The position numbers and the translations under genes were made by a program. From an uncultured Bacteroidota bacterium (GTDB taxonomy: Bacteria; Bacteroidota; Bacteroidia; Flavobacteriales; Flavobacteriaceae), in contig CAIMMM010000074.1 in NCBI GenBank assembly GCA_903842575.1, forward strand, positions 1-64,000: a DNA stretch of 64,000 nucleotides, read 5' to 3'. Positions within the stretch are counted from its first letter, which is position 1; each line of letters starts with the position of its first letter. This document shows, piece by piece, positions 1 through 7,985 of this stretch. Under the pieces are notes generated by a model. That model did not search any database and had not been told where the DNA came from. It saw only the letters and a program-made list of their open reading frames with translations.

Positions 1-790
1 GTTCGTAACCTTCGAGTGTGAAATCTTCAAAAGTGAAATCGAAAATATTTTTTATAGCAGGATTTAAAATCATTTTTGGTAATGATTTTGGTTCACGTGA
101 TAATTGTAATTCTACTTGTTCAAAATGGTTGTTGTAAATATGTGCATCACCAAATGTGTGAATAAATTCACCCACTTCGAATTCACAAACCTGAGCTATC
201 ATCATGGTTAGTAGGGCGTAAGATGCAATGTTAAAAGGAACGCCAAGGAAAATATCGGCACTTCGTTGGTACAACTGACAGGATAATTTCCCATCAGAAA
301 CATAAAATTGAAAGAAAGCGTGGCAAGGAGGCAGCGCCGCTTTGTTATGGGCTACGTTTTCTGAAAATGATTTTGAATTATCCGGTAAAACACTAGGATT
401 CCAAGCCGAAACTAGCATTCTTCTGCTATTTGGGTTGGTTTTTAATTCGTTGATTAATTCGGTTATTTGGTCTATTTCTTCACTATTCCAGTTGCGCCAT
501 TGATGCCCATAAACGGGTCCTAAATTACCGTTTTCATCTGCCCAAGCATCCCAAATTTTAACTCCATTTTCTTGAAGGTATTCAATATTAGTGTCGCCTT
601 TCAAGAACCAAAGCAATTCGTAAATAATGGATTTTAAGTGTAGCTTTTTGGTTGTCACCATTGGGAAACCGTCATTTAAATCAAACCGCATTTGGTAACC
701 AAAAACACTTTTTGTTCCCGTTCCCGTTCGGTCTCCTTTTTGACAACCGTTTTCCATAACATGTTGTACTAAATCGAGGTATTGTTTCAT
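1..790 (-). CDS. thyA: Thymidylate synthase, 3' end outside the window
   Basis: ThyA converts dUMP to dTMP using 5,10-methylene-tetrahydrofolate, in the cytoplasm. The reading frame starts [15 protein letters not shown] at 790 and stays open to base 1 (263 codons), so only the last few residues and the stop are missing. Visible motifs: RTGTGT near the N-terminus (phosphate-binding Arg), WAWADENG-like segment [10 protein letters not shown], the catalytic-cysteine motif PPCHAFFQF around residue 156, and [18 protein letters not shown], which binds dUMP. Length and motifs match the usual 264-275 residue family. It reads away from the neighbouring DUF151 gene on the same strand, with a 69-bp gap that holds a four-unit octamer repeat. 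Identification is firm; only the C-terminus is unseen. Confidence 0.97.
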   Translation of the reverse strand, partial: MKQYLDLVQHVMENGCQKGDRTGTGTKSVFGYQMRFDLNDGFPMVTTKKLHLKSIIYELLWFLKGDTNIEYLQENGVKIWDAWADENGNLGPVYGHQWRNWNSEEIDQITELINELKTNPNSRRMLVSAWNPSVLPDNSKSFSENVAHNKAALPPCHAFFQFYVSDGKLSCQLYQRSADIFLGVPFNIASYALLTMMIAQVCEFEVGEFIHTFGDAHIYNNHFEQVELQLSREPKSLPKMILNPAIKNIFDFTFEDFTLEGYE

Positions 791-822
791 ATTTGTTGAT
801 TTGTTGATTTGGTCTTTTGTTG
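791..822. repeat. Four-unit octamer array upstream of thyA
   Basis: Four consecutive 8-bp units, ATTTGTTG, ATTTGTTG, ATTTGGTC and TTTTGTTG, start directly upstream of the thyA start codon. A 7-bp inverted pair ATTTGGT (807-813) / ACCAAAT (832-838) overlaps it. It has the same four-unit build as the heptamer arrays elsewhere in the window, though with an 8-bp period. Function unknown. Confidence 0.6.
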
Positions 823-859
823 ATTTGAATAACCAAATTAACGAATACCCTAATTAACT

Positions 860-1486
860 CTAAGACTCTCTTTTCGAAATCTCGTCTCTAATTTTTGCGG
901 CTTTTTCATAGTCTTCATCTTGAACGGCTTTTTCTAAACTTTCATACAATTCGGAAAGACTTAGCGTTTTATAAAACTCGTCCGAGACATTGTCTTTATT
1001 CTCAATGCCAAAAGTTTCAGGAGCTGATAAAGCACCATCATCCATTTTGTTTTGATTTTCACCCTCGGTTAGATTATTTAGGAAAACCCCCGCTTTGTCG
1101 AGGATATTTTTATACGTAAAAATGGGTGCCTGAAAGCGCAATGCCAAAGCAATTGCATCCGAAGTACGAGCATCTATAATTTCTTCAATTTTGTCTCTTT
1201 CACAAATAATACTGGAATAAAAAACGCCATCAACTAGTTTGTGTATAATGACTTGCTTTACAACAATGTCAAAACGATCCGCAAAATTTTTAAATAAATC
1301 ATGGGTCAAAGGACGTGGTGGTTTAATTTCTTTTTCAAGGGCAATGGCAATAGCTTGCGCTTCAAATGCACCTATTACAATAGGCAATTTTCTTTCTCCA
1401 TCTACTTCATTTAAGATTAAAGCATAGGCGCCATTCTGTGTTTGGCTATAGGATATTCCTTTTATGGTAAGTTTAACTAAACTCAT
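860..1486 (-). CDS. Bifunctional nuclease family (DUF151) protein with C-terminal UVR motif
   Basis: The protein has 208 residues. Residues 1 to about 135 form a DUF151 domain (bifunctional nuclease fold; conserved LPIVIGAFEAQAIAIAL and ARTSDAIALALRFQAPIF). Residues about 173-206 form a UvrB/UvrC-type motif (LEKAVQDEDYEKAAKIRDEI), a helical hairpin used for protein contacts in UvrB, UvrC and related proteins. DUF151 proteins have been linked to nuclease activity in plants and to stress responses in bacteria, but the cellular role in Bacteroidota is not established. The combination DUF151 plus UVR is common in this phylum. The start at MSLVKLTIKGISYSQ fits the domain N-terminus. It lies between thyA and etfA on the same strand, probably transcribed separately because a terminator-like hairpin lies between it and etfA. 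Confidence 0.9.
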   Translation of the reverse strand: MSLVKLTIKGISYSQTQNGAYALILNEVDGERKLPIVIGAFEAQAIAIALEKEIKPPRPLTHDLFKNFADRFDIVVKQVIIHKLVDGVFYSSIICERDKIEEIIDARTSDAIALALRFQAPIFTYKNILDKAGVFLNNLTEGENQNKMDDGALSAPETFGIENKDNVSDEFYKTLSLSELYESLEKAVQDEDYEKAAKIRDEISKRES

Positions 1487-1596
1487 TATTTTATTTTTTT
1501 TGCATCAAAATCAAGAAAACGCAAATATTTTTAATTATAAAACTTGATGAAGTTTCAGAATGCAAAGTAACAAAATCTTTTTGCTTCTGAAAATAA

Positions 1597-1627
1597 AAAA
1601 ACTATCTAAAATTACTAGATAGTTTTT
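1597..1627. terminator. Hairpin terminator after etfA
   Basis: A 12-bp stem AAAAACTATCTA-type arm (1597-1608) pairs with TAGATAGTTTTT-type arm (1616-1627) around a 7-nt loop. It follows the etfA stop codon on the minus strand and, with A and T runs on both sides, could work in both directions. Confidence 0.75.
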
Positions 1628-1654
1628 AAAATTTAAAATTAATATTTTATAATT

Positions 1655-2623
1655 TTAACTATTTTGAGCTTTAAATGCTGCCAGTTTTTGAGTTAATCGT
1701 GGAACAATATCAAAAGCATCACCCACAATTCCATAGTCGGCAACTTTAAAGAATGGAGCATCTGCATCGGTATTGATTACCACTTTTACTTTTGACGAAT
1801 TGATTCCAGCAATATGTTGAATGGCTCCCGAAATTCCGATGGCAATATATAAATTACAAGCTACAGGTTTCCCAGTTTGTCCAACGTGTTCGCTATGGGG
1901 ACGCCAACCCAAATCGGAAACAGGTTTTGAACATGCTGTTGCTGCACCAAGTACAGCCGCTAATTCTTCTATAATTCCCCAATTTTCTGGACCTTTTAAT
2001 CCACGACCGCCAGAAACCACGATATCTGCATCGGCAATGGTTACTTTTCCTGATGCTTTTTCTACAGAAACCACTTTTACATTAAAGTCATCTGCGTTTA
2101 ATGATGGTGAAAAATCTTCTTCTGTTAGCGAAGAAGTTGATTCTACTATTCCGAAAGAGTTTTTACTAATGCATAAAACTTTTACATCCGTAGCAATTTC
2201 AGTTATATTAAATGCTTTGTTTGAAAAAGCAGTTCTTTTTACTTGAAAAGGGGAAATGCTAATTGGTAATCCAACAACATTGGATGCAAATCCAGCATCA
2301 AGTCCAACAGCCACAAGTGGCGCTAGATATAAACTATCCGTTGTTGAGGAAAGCACAATTACTTTGCTTCCTTCTTTTTGTACTGCTTGTTTAATTACAT
2401 CGGCATAGGCTTTTGCATTGAAGTTGGCTAACTTATCATTGTTGACTTTCAATACTTTAGTAACGCCATAGTTGGCTAATTCAGAAACACTTCCAGCATT
2501 TACTGTAACAGCTGTAACGGTTGTTCCTAAAGAATCGGCAATTTTTTTTGCATAGGAAGCCAATTCAAAGGCTACTTTTTTGAATTTGCCGTCTGCTGAT
2601 TCTGCGTATATTAATAATGACAT
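1655..2623 (-). CDS. etfA: Electron transfer flavoprotein alpha subunit
   Basis: EtfA, with EtfB, forms the FAD-carrying heterodimer that takes electrons from acyl-CoA and other dehydrogenases and passes them to ETF:quinone oxidoreductase. The protein is 322 residues, the usual size. Residues 1 to about 180 form the alpha/beta domain. The C-terminal FAD-binding domain holds SGGRGLKGPENW, GATACSKPVSDLGWRPHSEHVGQ-type sequence (catalytic Arg region, then GQTGKPV) and YIAIGISGAIQHIAGI with NTDADAPFF, the classic FAD signature. It lies 120 bp downstream of etfB on the same strand, the normal order etfB-etfA, and both are likely one transcript. Confidence 0.97.
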   Translation of the reverse strand: MSLLIYAESADGKFKKVAFELASYAKKIADSLGTTVTAVTVNAGSVSELANYGVTKVLKVNNDKLANFNAKAYADVIKQAVQKEGSKVIVLSSTTDSLYLAPLVAVGLDAGFASNVVGLPISISPFQVKRTAFSNKAFNITEIATDVKVLCISKNSFGIVESTSSLTEEDFSPSLNADDFNVKVVSVEKASGKVTIADADIVVSGGRGLKGPENWGIIEELAAVLGAATACSKPVSDLGWRPHSEHVGQTGKPVACNLYIAIGISGAIQHIAGINSSKVKVVINTDADAPFFKVADYGIVGDAFDIVPRLTQKLAAFKAQNS

Positions 2624-2743
2624 TTTTTTAAGTTTATTTGGTTATTTTATTCCGCTGCGCTTCATACAATTCGGCTCGCCTCGGGTTTTTATTTGGGTGT
2701 TTGCAACATGGCTAAACTACCGATTGCTACTGTCAACTGAATA
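2624..2743 (-). other. etfB-etfA intergenic spacer with degenerate dispersed motif
   Basis: A 120-bp spacer, unusually long for an etf operon. It contains CCGCTGCGCTTC and GGCTCGCC, resembling GC-richer scraps at 29768-29812 (CGCTGCGCTAC twice) and 49170-49190 (CGCTACGCTCG). These look like remnants of a dispersed intergenic repeat. No gene seen. Confidence 0.35.
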
Positions 2744-3490
2744 CTAAATGACTTTCGCTTCGTTGTGTAACAAATTAATCAATTCGTCCAAATTATCGGC
2801 GGACACTAGTTTTACTGCTGATTTTGATACTGGTTTTTCAAATTTTATTGCTTTGGTGTTGTTATTGGCAGAAACAGGTTCCAAAACGGTTAGCACTTTT
2901 GTTCTAGCAGTCATAATTCCTCTCATATTTGGAATTCGCAAATCTTTTTCTTCTACCAATCCTTTTTGACCACCAATTACTAAGGGAAGTGAAGCAGAAA
3001 TAACTTCTTTTCCACCATCAATTTCTCTAGCTGCTTTTGCTGAGTTTCCATCAATAATTAGTTCGGTGCAAGAATTCACAAAGTTATAACCTAATAAACC
3101 TGCCAACATTCCAGGCACCATTCCTCCATTGTAATCAAGAGATTCTTTTCCGCAAATAACTAAATCATAACTGCCAGTTTTCACTACTTCGGCCAATTGT
3201 TTGGCAACGAAAAAACCATCCGTTGGGTTGGCATTGATGCGAATAGCTTCGTTGGCGCCAATGGCTAATGCTTTTCTTAATGTAGAATCGGTTTCTGGTC
3301 CGCCAACATTTACTACAGTAACATTTGCTGCTTGTTGTTCTTGAAACCAAATAGCTCTTGTTAAACCAAATTCATCATTTGGATTGATAACAAATTGAAC
3401 GCCATTGGTATCAAATTCAGAATCGCCATTTACAAAATTAATTTTTGAAGTAGTATCAGGAACGTGACTGATGCAAACTAATATTTTCAT
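2744..3490 (-). CDS. etfB: Electron transfer flavoprotein beta subunit
   Basis: EtfB is the AMP-binding partner of EtfA. The 248-residue protein begins MKILVCISHVPDTTSKINF, has NPNDEFGLTRAIWFQEQ (the ordering helix after the first strand), the conserved LAIGANEAIRI, and DLVICGKESLDYNGGMVPGMLAGLLG, the AMP-site and recognition region (family motif of type GKQAIDGDTGQVGP, here altered in the usual Bacteroidota way). It is the first gene of the etfBA pair. The 263-bp region upstream separates it from the divergent pdhB and holds a dispersed palindromic repeat. Confidence 0.96.
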   Translation of the reverse strand: MKILVCISHVPDTTSKINFVNGDSEFDTNGVQFVINPNDEFGLTRAIWFQEQQAANVTVVNVGGPETDSTLRKALAIGANEAIRINANPTDGFFVAKQLAEVVKTGSYDLVICGKESLDYNGGMVPGMLAGLLGYNFVNSCTELIIDGNSAKAAREIDGGKEVISASLPLVIGGQKGLVEEKDLRIPNMRGIMTARTKVLTVLEPVSANNNTKAIKFEKPVSKSAVKLVSADNLDELINLLHNEAKVI

Positions 3491-3597
3491 GTTTTTAGTA
3501 TTTATTGCTAATAATCGAGGTGTAAAATTAGAATAATATTTTGAATTATATACTATGCTTGCATACTATTTTTTAGTATTATATCGATTTCGTAGCC

Positions 3598-3673
3598 TTG
3601 ATAAAAGCGGCATCCTTTTTCTCGCTTCTTTAGCTAGAAAAAGATATAGCGGTTAGCAGGAAATAGCTCCTAA
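3598..3673. repeat. Intergenic palindromic repeat between etfB and pdhB
   Basis: The segment has an 8-bp stem CTTTTTCT (3615-3622) / AGAAAAAG (3636-3643) flanked by two AGCGG copies (3606-3610 and 3648-3652), followed by TTAGCAGGAAATAGCTCC. From memory, this arrangement resembles a dispersed intergenic repeat of flavobacterial genomes; only one copy is in this window, so the dispersed nature cannot be shown here. Confidence 0.45.
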
Positions 3674-3714
3674 TAATTTAAAGTATTTTATGCTTTTAAC
3701 TGATATAAAATATT

Positions 3715-3722
3715 TATTTTTG
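3715..3722 (+). promoter_or_regulatory. Likely pdhB promoter (-7 box)
   Basis: TATTTTTG at this place is an exact match to the Bacteroidota -7 box TAnnTTTG, 31 bp before the pdhB ATG. A good -33 TTG box is not obvious, so this is a moderate call. Confidence 0.4.
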
Positions 3723-3753
3723 CGTTTCAAAATTACAGTTAGTTAATAATAAT

Positions 3754-4731
3754 ATGAGAACAATACAATTTAGAGAAGCGATTTGTGAGGCTATGAGTGA
3801 AGAGATGCGTCGCGATGAATCCGTATATTTAATGGGAGAAGAAGTTGCCGAATATAATGGTGCTTACAAGGCTTCTAAAGGGATGTTGGATGAATTTGGA
3901 CCTAAACGTGTTATTGACACTCCTATTGCAGAGCTTGGTTTTGCAGGGATTGCGGTGGGTTCGGCGATGAACGGTTGTAGACCTATTGTGGAGTATATGA
4001 CTTTCAACTTTTCATTGGTTGGGATTGATCAAATTATAAATAATGCAGCTAAAATGCGTCAAATGTCGGCAGGACAATTTCCAATGCCGATGGTTTTTCG
4101 TGGGCCAACTGCATCAGCAGGTCAATTGGGTGCTACTCATTCTCAATCTTTTGAAAATTGGTTTGCCAACACGCCAGGTTTAAAAGTGGTCGTTCCATCA
4201 ACAGTTTATGATGCAAAAGGATTATTGAAAGCAGCGATTAGAGATAATGACCCAGTTATTTTCATGGAATCGGAACAAATGTATGGTGATAAAGGCGAAG
4301 TGCCGGATGGAGAATATACAATTCCGCTTGGCGTTGCTGAAGTGAAATTAGAAGGGAAAGATGTTACTATTGTTTCTTTTGGGAAAATAATTAAAGAGGC
4401 TTTTATTGCTGCAGAGGAATTGGCAAAAGAAGGAATCTCTTGCGAAATTATAGATTTAAGAACTGTTCGTCCCTTGGATTATGAAACCATTTTAACTTCG
4501 GTTAGAAAAACAAATAGATTGGTAGTTCTAGAAGAAGCGTGGCCTTTTGCCAGCGTAGCCTCGGAAATTACCTATATGGTACAAGAAAAAGCATTCGATT
4601 ATTTGGATGCTCCAATACAAAGAATTACCACTGCCGATACCCCAGCGCCTTATTCACCAACCTTATTAAAAGAATGGTTGCCAAATGCTCAGGATGTTGT
4701 AAAGGCGGTGAAAAAAGTAATGTATAAATAA
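3754..4731 (+). CDS. pdhB: Pyruvate dehydrogenase E1 component, beta subunit
   Basis: PdhB binds the thiamine diphosphate aminopyrimidine ring and, with PdhA, decarboxylates pyruvate in the pyruvate dehydrogenase complex. The 325-residue protein has the transketolase pyrimidine-binding domain (about residues 4-180; YLMGEEVAEYNGAYKASKGM, DTPIAELGFAGIAVGSAM, EYMTFNF) and the C-terminal transketolase domain (about 195-315; VTIVSFGKIIKEA, LRTVRPLD, PAPYSPTLLKEWLP). Length is typical for the alpha2-beta2 type. It stands alone; pdhA and the E2 gene are not in the window, as in many flavobacteria. A branched-chain 2-oxoacid dehydrogenase beta subunit is the close alternative, but the sequence is most like PDH. 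Confidence 0.93.
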   Translation: MRTIQFREAICEAMSEEMRRDESVYLMGEEVAEYNGAYKASKGMLDEFGPKRVIDTPIAELGFAGIAVGSAMNGCRPIVEYMTFNFSLVGIDQIINNAAKMRQMSAGQFPMPMVFRGPTASAGQLGATHSQSFENWFANTPGLKVVVPSTVYDAKGLLKAAIRDNDPVIFMESEQMYGDKGEVPDGEYTIPLGVAEVKLEGKDVTIVSFGKIIKEAFIAAEELAKEGISCEIIDLRTVRPLDYETILTSVRKTNRLVVLEEAWPFASVASEITYMVQEKAFDYLDAPIQRITTADTPAPYSPTLLKEWLPNAQDVVKAVKKVMYK

Positions 4732-4752
4732 TTAGAATTAATCTTATATTTG

Positions 4753-4787
4753 AAACTTCATCATTAACTTTTTGGTGAAGTTTTTTT
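4753..4787 (+). terminator. Terminator after pdhB
   Basis: AAACTTCATCA (4753-4763) pairs with TGGTGAAGTTT (4773-4783), 11 bp with one G-T pair, followed by a T run to 4787. It lies between the pdhB stop and the next start codon. Confidence 0.8.
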
Positions 4788-4792
4788 GATTT

Positions 4793-7276
4793 ATGAAAAA
4801 AATAATTTTAACAACACTATTGGTTTTTACTTTTGTAACAGCTTCTTTCTCACAAACTAAAGTGAGTGGGATTGTTGTAGACAATACCAATCAACCTATT
4901 CCGTATGCCAACATCACTTTTAAAGGCTCCAAAACAGGAATTGTTTCTAACGAAGATGGGCGATTTTATATTGAATCTTCAGAGAACTATACGGCATTAT
5001 TAGTTTCATTTATTGGTTTCACAACAAAAGAAATAAAATTACCAAAATTGGTAAACTATGATTTTAAAGTAGTTTTAAAAGAAGGAAATACGTTAAAAGA
5101 AGTCGTTATTTATGCAGGAAAAACATCTAAAAAGAACAATCCGGCATTAGATATTTTGAGAAAAATTTGGGAACGAAGAAGAAAGAATGGCCTTAAAATG
5201 TTCAAGCAATACCAGTTTGATAAATATGAAAAAGTAGAGTTTGACATGAACACCATTGATAGTGCTTTCATGAAAAGCAAGATTTTTAAAGGCATGGAAT
5301 TCGTTTTTAAACACGTGGATACGTCAAAAGTCACAGGGAAAACCTATTTGCCCATTTTTATAAACGAGTCCATATCGGAAGTTTATGGCGATAACAAAAC
5401 CAATAAAACTAAAGAAATTTTAAAAGCCAATAAAAATTCAGGTTTAAGTAACGGAGATGGTGTAAATATGTTTATCAAAGATTTGTATAACGATTATGAC
5501 ATCTATGACAATTATTTAAACTTTTTTGACAAGAGTTTTACAAGTCCATTGTCAAGAACAGGAATTGATGTTTATAATTATGTTTTAGCGGATACTGCTT
5601 TTATAGATAATAAATGGTGTTATAATATTGTTTTTTATCCAAGGAGAAAAAACGAATTGACGTTTAAAGGTGATTTTTGGGTAAATGACACCACATTTGC
5701 TATTAAAAAAATTAATATGGCAGTGACAAAAAGCGCCAATATTAACTGGGTAAAAGATATTTATATTGAACAAGAATTCGAAGTTTTAAATGATTCAGTA
5801 TTCTTGCCAACGCGTGATTATATGATGACGGATTTTGCCTTGAGCAAAAAGGAAAAATCAAAAGGAGTTTATGGCAAAAGAAGCACTTTGTACAAAAATT
5901 TTAAATTCAATCAAGAAAAGCCATCTTCCTTTTATAAAAACGAAGTTAATTTTATAGACAATGCAGTTTACAACAGAGCCAATGATTATTGGAATGAAAA
6001 CCGTTTTGAAAAGCTAAATAAAGATGAAGCAGGAATCTACAAAATGCTTGATACACTGAAAACGGTTAAAAAGTTTAAGCAAATTTATAATTTGATTTCC
6101 ATTTTAGGAAGCGGTTACATACAGTTTGGTCATTTTGATTATGGCCCTATTTTTTCCACTATTGGTTTTAATGAAGTGGAAGGGCTTCGATTGCGGACTG
6201 GAGGAAGAACCTATTTTGGGCCCAATGATTTATGGAGATTACAAGCTTATACCGCTTATGGTTTTCAAGATAATAAATTCAAATATGGCATGTCGGGGAA
6301 ATGGATGATAGACAAGAAAAACAGAATTATAATCTCAGGAGGAAATAGGCGCGATATAGAGCAAATAGGTGCTAGTCTTACAACAACTAATGATGTTTTG
6401 GGTAGAAGTTTTGCTACAACAAGTTTATTTTCATCGGGTTCCAATGGTAAATTGACCAATATTAATCTGAGTACAGTTGCTGCCGAAATAGAACCTGTAA
6501 AAAATTTAACAACACAATTAGGATTTTCATACAGAACGCTTGAATCGGCATCGCCAATTTTCAGTTTGGATTATTATACGGATAATAGTTTTACAACAAC
6601 CAAAAGCGACGTAAAACAAGCAGAAATTAACCTTCAAGTAGAATATACCCCAGGAAAAAAGACGATTGGGTATGGTGTGGAAAGACGAGAGATAGACAGC
6701 CCATACAGTCGTTTTTTCGTAAACTACAGTCAAGGATTTAAAGGATTTGTACAAAGCGATTTCGACTACCAGAAACTTCAATTATATTACAAACAGCCTG
6801 TAATCATTGGCCCTTTAGGGCGTTCAAACTTCATTATGGAAGTGGGGAAAACTTTTGGAAAAGTGCCGTTGGGGTTGTTAAGCATTATTCCAGGAAATCA
6901 AACCTATTTGATTATTGATAATACTTTTGGTAATCTTAATTTTTATGAATTCGTAGCGGATCAATACGCCACTTTTCAATGGGATCATAATTTCAATGGT
7001 AGAATCTTCTCCCGAATTCCTTATTTAAGAAAATTAAACCTTCGAGAAATCATTGGAATTAGAGCTGTTTATGGAACTATATCTGATGAAAACAAAGCCA
7101 TAAATGCTTCCGGATTGGTATACAAAGCCCCCGAAAAACCGTATTGGGAATACAGTGCCGGTGTTGGGAATATTTTTAAAGTATTCCGACTTGATTTTTG
7201 TTGGAGAGGTAATTACAAAGATGTCCCTGACGCTAATAATTTTAGCATTAAAGGTTCTTTTGGGTTTTATTTTTAG
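4793..7276 (+). CDS. DUF5686 / carboxypeptidase-regulatory-like outer-membrane protein
   Basis: The protein has 827 residues. Residues 1-20 are a signal peptide ending ASFSQ. Residues about 22-105 form a CarboxypepD_reg-like beta-sandwich (KVSGIVVDNTNQPIPYANITF, NEDGRFYIES, LLVSFIGFTTKEI). The remainder is DUF5686, a predicted outer-membrane beta-barrel family typical of Bacteroidota (many alternating strands, a C-terminal run ending IKGSFGFYF with a terminal aromatic residue as in outer-membrane proteins). The function is unknown; the fold suggests an outer-membrane surface protein. It is followed without any gap by the glycosylase gene (stop TAG directly before ATG), so the two are co-transcribed although no functional link is apparent. 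Confidence 0.85.
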   Translation: MKKIILTTLLVFTFVTASFSQTKVSGIVVDNTNQPIPYANITFKGSKTGIVSNEDGRFYIESSENYTALLVSFIGFTTKEIKLPKLVNYDFKVVLKEGNTLKEVVIYAGKTSKKNNPALDILRKIWERRRKNGLKMFKQYQFDKYEKVEFDMNTIDSAFMKSKIFKGMEFVFKHVDTSKVTGKTYLPIFINESISEVYGDNKTNKTKEILKANKNSGLSNGDGVNMFIKDLYNDYDIYDNYLNFFDKSFTSPLSRTGIDVYNYVLADTAFIDNKWCYNIVFYPRRKNELTFKGDFWVNDTTFAIKKINMAVTKSANINWVKDIYIEQEFEVLNDSVFLPTRDYMMTDFALSKKEKSKGVYGKRSTLYKNFKFNQEKPSSFYKNEVNFIDNAVYNRANDYWNENRFEKLNKDEAGIYKMLDTLKTVKKFKQIYNLISILGSGYIQFGHFDYGPIFSTIGFNEVEGLRLRTGGRTYFGPNDLWRLQAYTAYGFQDNKFKYGMSGKWMIDKKNRIIISGGNRRDIEQIGASLTTTNDVLGRSFATTSLFSSGSNGKLTNINLSTVAAEIEPVKNLTTQLGFSYRTLESASPIFSLDYYTDNSFTTTKSDVKQAEINLQVEYTPGKKTIGYGVERREIDSPYSRFFVNYSQGFKGFVQSDFDYQKLQLYYKQPVIIGPLGRSNFIMEVGKTFGKVPLGLLSIIPGNQTYLIIDNTFGNLNFYEFVADQYATFQWDHNFNGRIFSRIPYLRKLNLREIIGIRAVYGTISDENKAINASGLVYKAPEKPYWEYSAGVGNIFKVFRLDFCWRGNYKDVPDANNFSIKGSFGFYF

Positions 7277-7870
7277 ATGCAACAAGCTCTTGATTATCTG
7301 TCAAAAAAAGACAAAATGTTACATCATATTATCGAAAAATTCGGTAATCCCATAATACAAAAAAGAGCCGAAGGATTTTTGGCCCTTTGTCATATAATCC
7401 TAGAACAGCAAGTATCTATTGCATCTGCAAAAGCATGTTATGATAAAATACAACTGTTGTTAAATGAAATAACACCAGAAACCATTTTAAATGCTTCCGA
7501 ATTAGACCTTAGGAGCTGTGGTGTTTCTAGACAAAAAACAATCTATTTAAAAGATTTAGCTTCAAAAGTCAGTTCAAAAGAATTGAATTTTGCTAGTTTT
7601 TCTAAAAAATCTGAAGCCGAAATTCGAGCGGAATTAATCAATATAAAGGGCGTAGGAAATTGGACTATTGAAGTTTATCTAATGTTTTGCCTTCAATCCG
7701 CCGATATAATTCCACTTGGGGATATTGCAATTAAAAATACTTTAAAGGAATTATACAGCTGCCAATCCATAGAAGAAATGGAGTTGGTTTCTAATAATTG
7801 GAAACCTCAACGAACGATGGCGTCATTTGTAATTTGGCATTATTACTTAAAAAAAAGAAATAAAATTTAA
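7277..7870 (+). CDS. DNA-3-methyladenine glycosylase II-like protein (HhH-GPD)
   Basis: A 197-residue protein of the HhH-GPD DNA glycosylase superfamily, AlkA branch, which removes alkylated bases in base excision repair. It has HIILEQQVSIASAKACYDKI near residue 35, the helix-hairpin-helix INIKGVGNWTIEVYLMFCL around residues 117-135, and the catalytic Asp in IPLGDIAI around residue 145. It lacks the N-terminal domain of E. coli AlkA, like the short versions common in other bacteria, and lacks the Fe-S cysteines of Nth/MutY. Its ATG follows the preceding stop codon directly, implying translational coupling. Confidence 0.88.
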   Translation: MQQALDYLSKKDKMLHHIIEKFGNPIIQKRAEGFLALCHIILEQQVSIASAKACYDKIQLLLNEITPETILNASELDLRSCGVSRQKTIYLKDLASKVSSKELNFASFSKKSEAEIRAELINIKGVGNWTIEVYLMFCLQSADIIPLGDIAIKNTLKELYSCQSIEEMELVSNNWKPQRTMASFVIWHYYLKKRNKI

Positions 7871-7918
7871 AGGCTATTATATTAAACAAACACTTTTGTT
7901 TTTATAAAGTGAAACAAC

Positions 7919-7950
7919 TTGTAATAGTTCTTAAAATTTTGTTATTTTTG
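7919..7950 (+). promoter_or_regulatory. Promoter of the membrane pyrophosphatase gene
   Basis: TTG (7919-7921) and TATTTTTG (7943-7950) are separated by 21 bp, an exact match to the Bacteroidota consensus TTG-N(17-23)-TAnnTTTG, 35 bp before the ATG. Confidence 0.7.
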
Positions 7951-7985
7951 CACCCGATAAAATTTATAACAAAATATTTAAATTT

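Noticed and set aside
4745..4752. TATATTTG as a promoter for the DUF5686 gene
   Set aside because: The transcript would begin inside the pdhB terminator hairpin that follows directly; position makes it unlikely.
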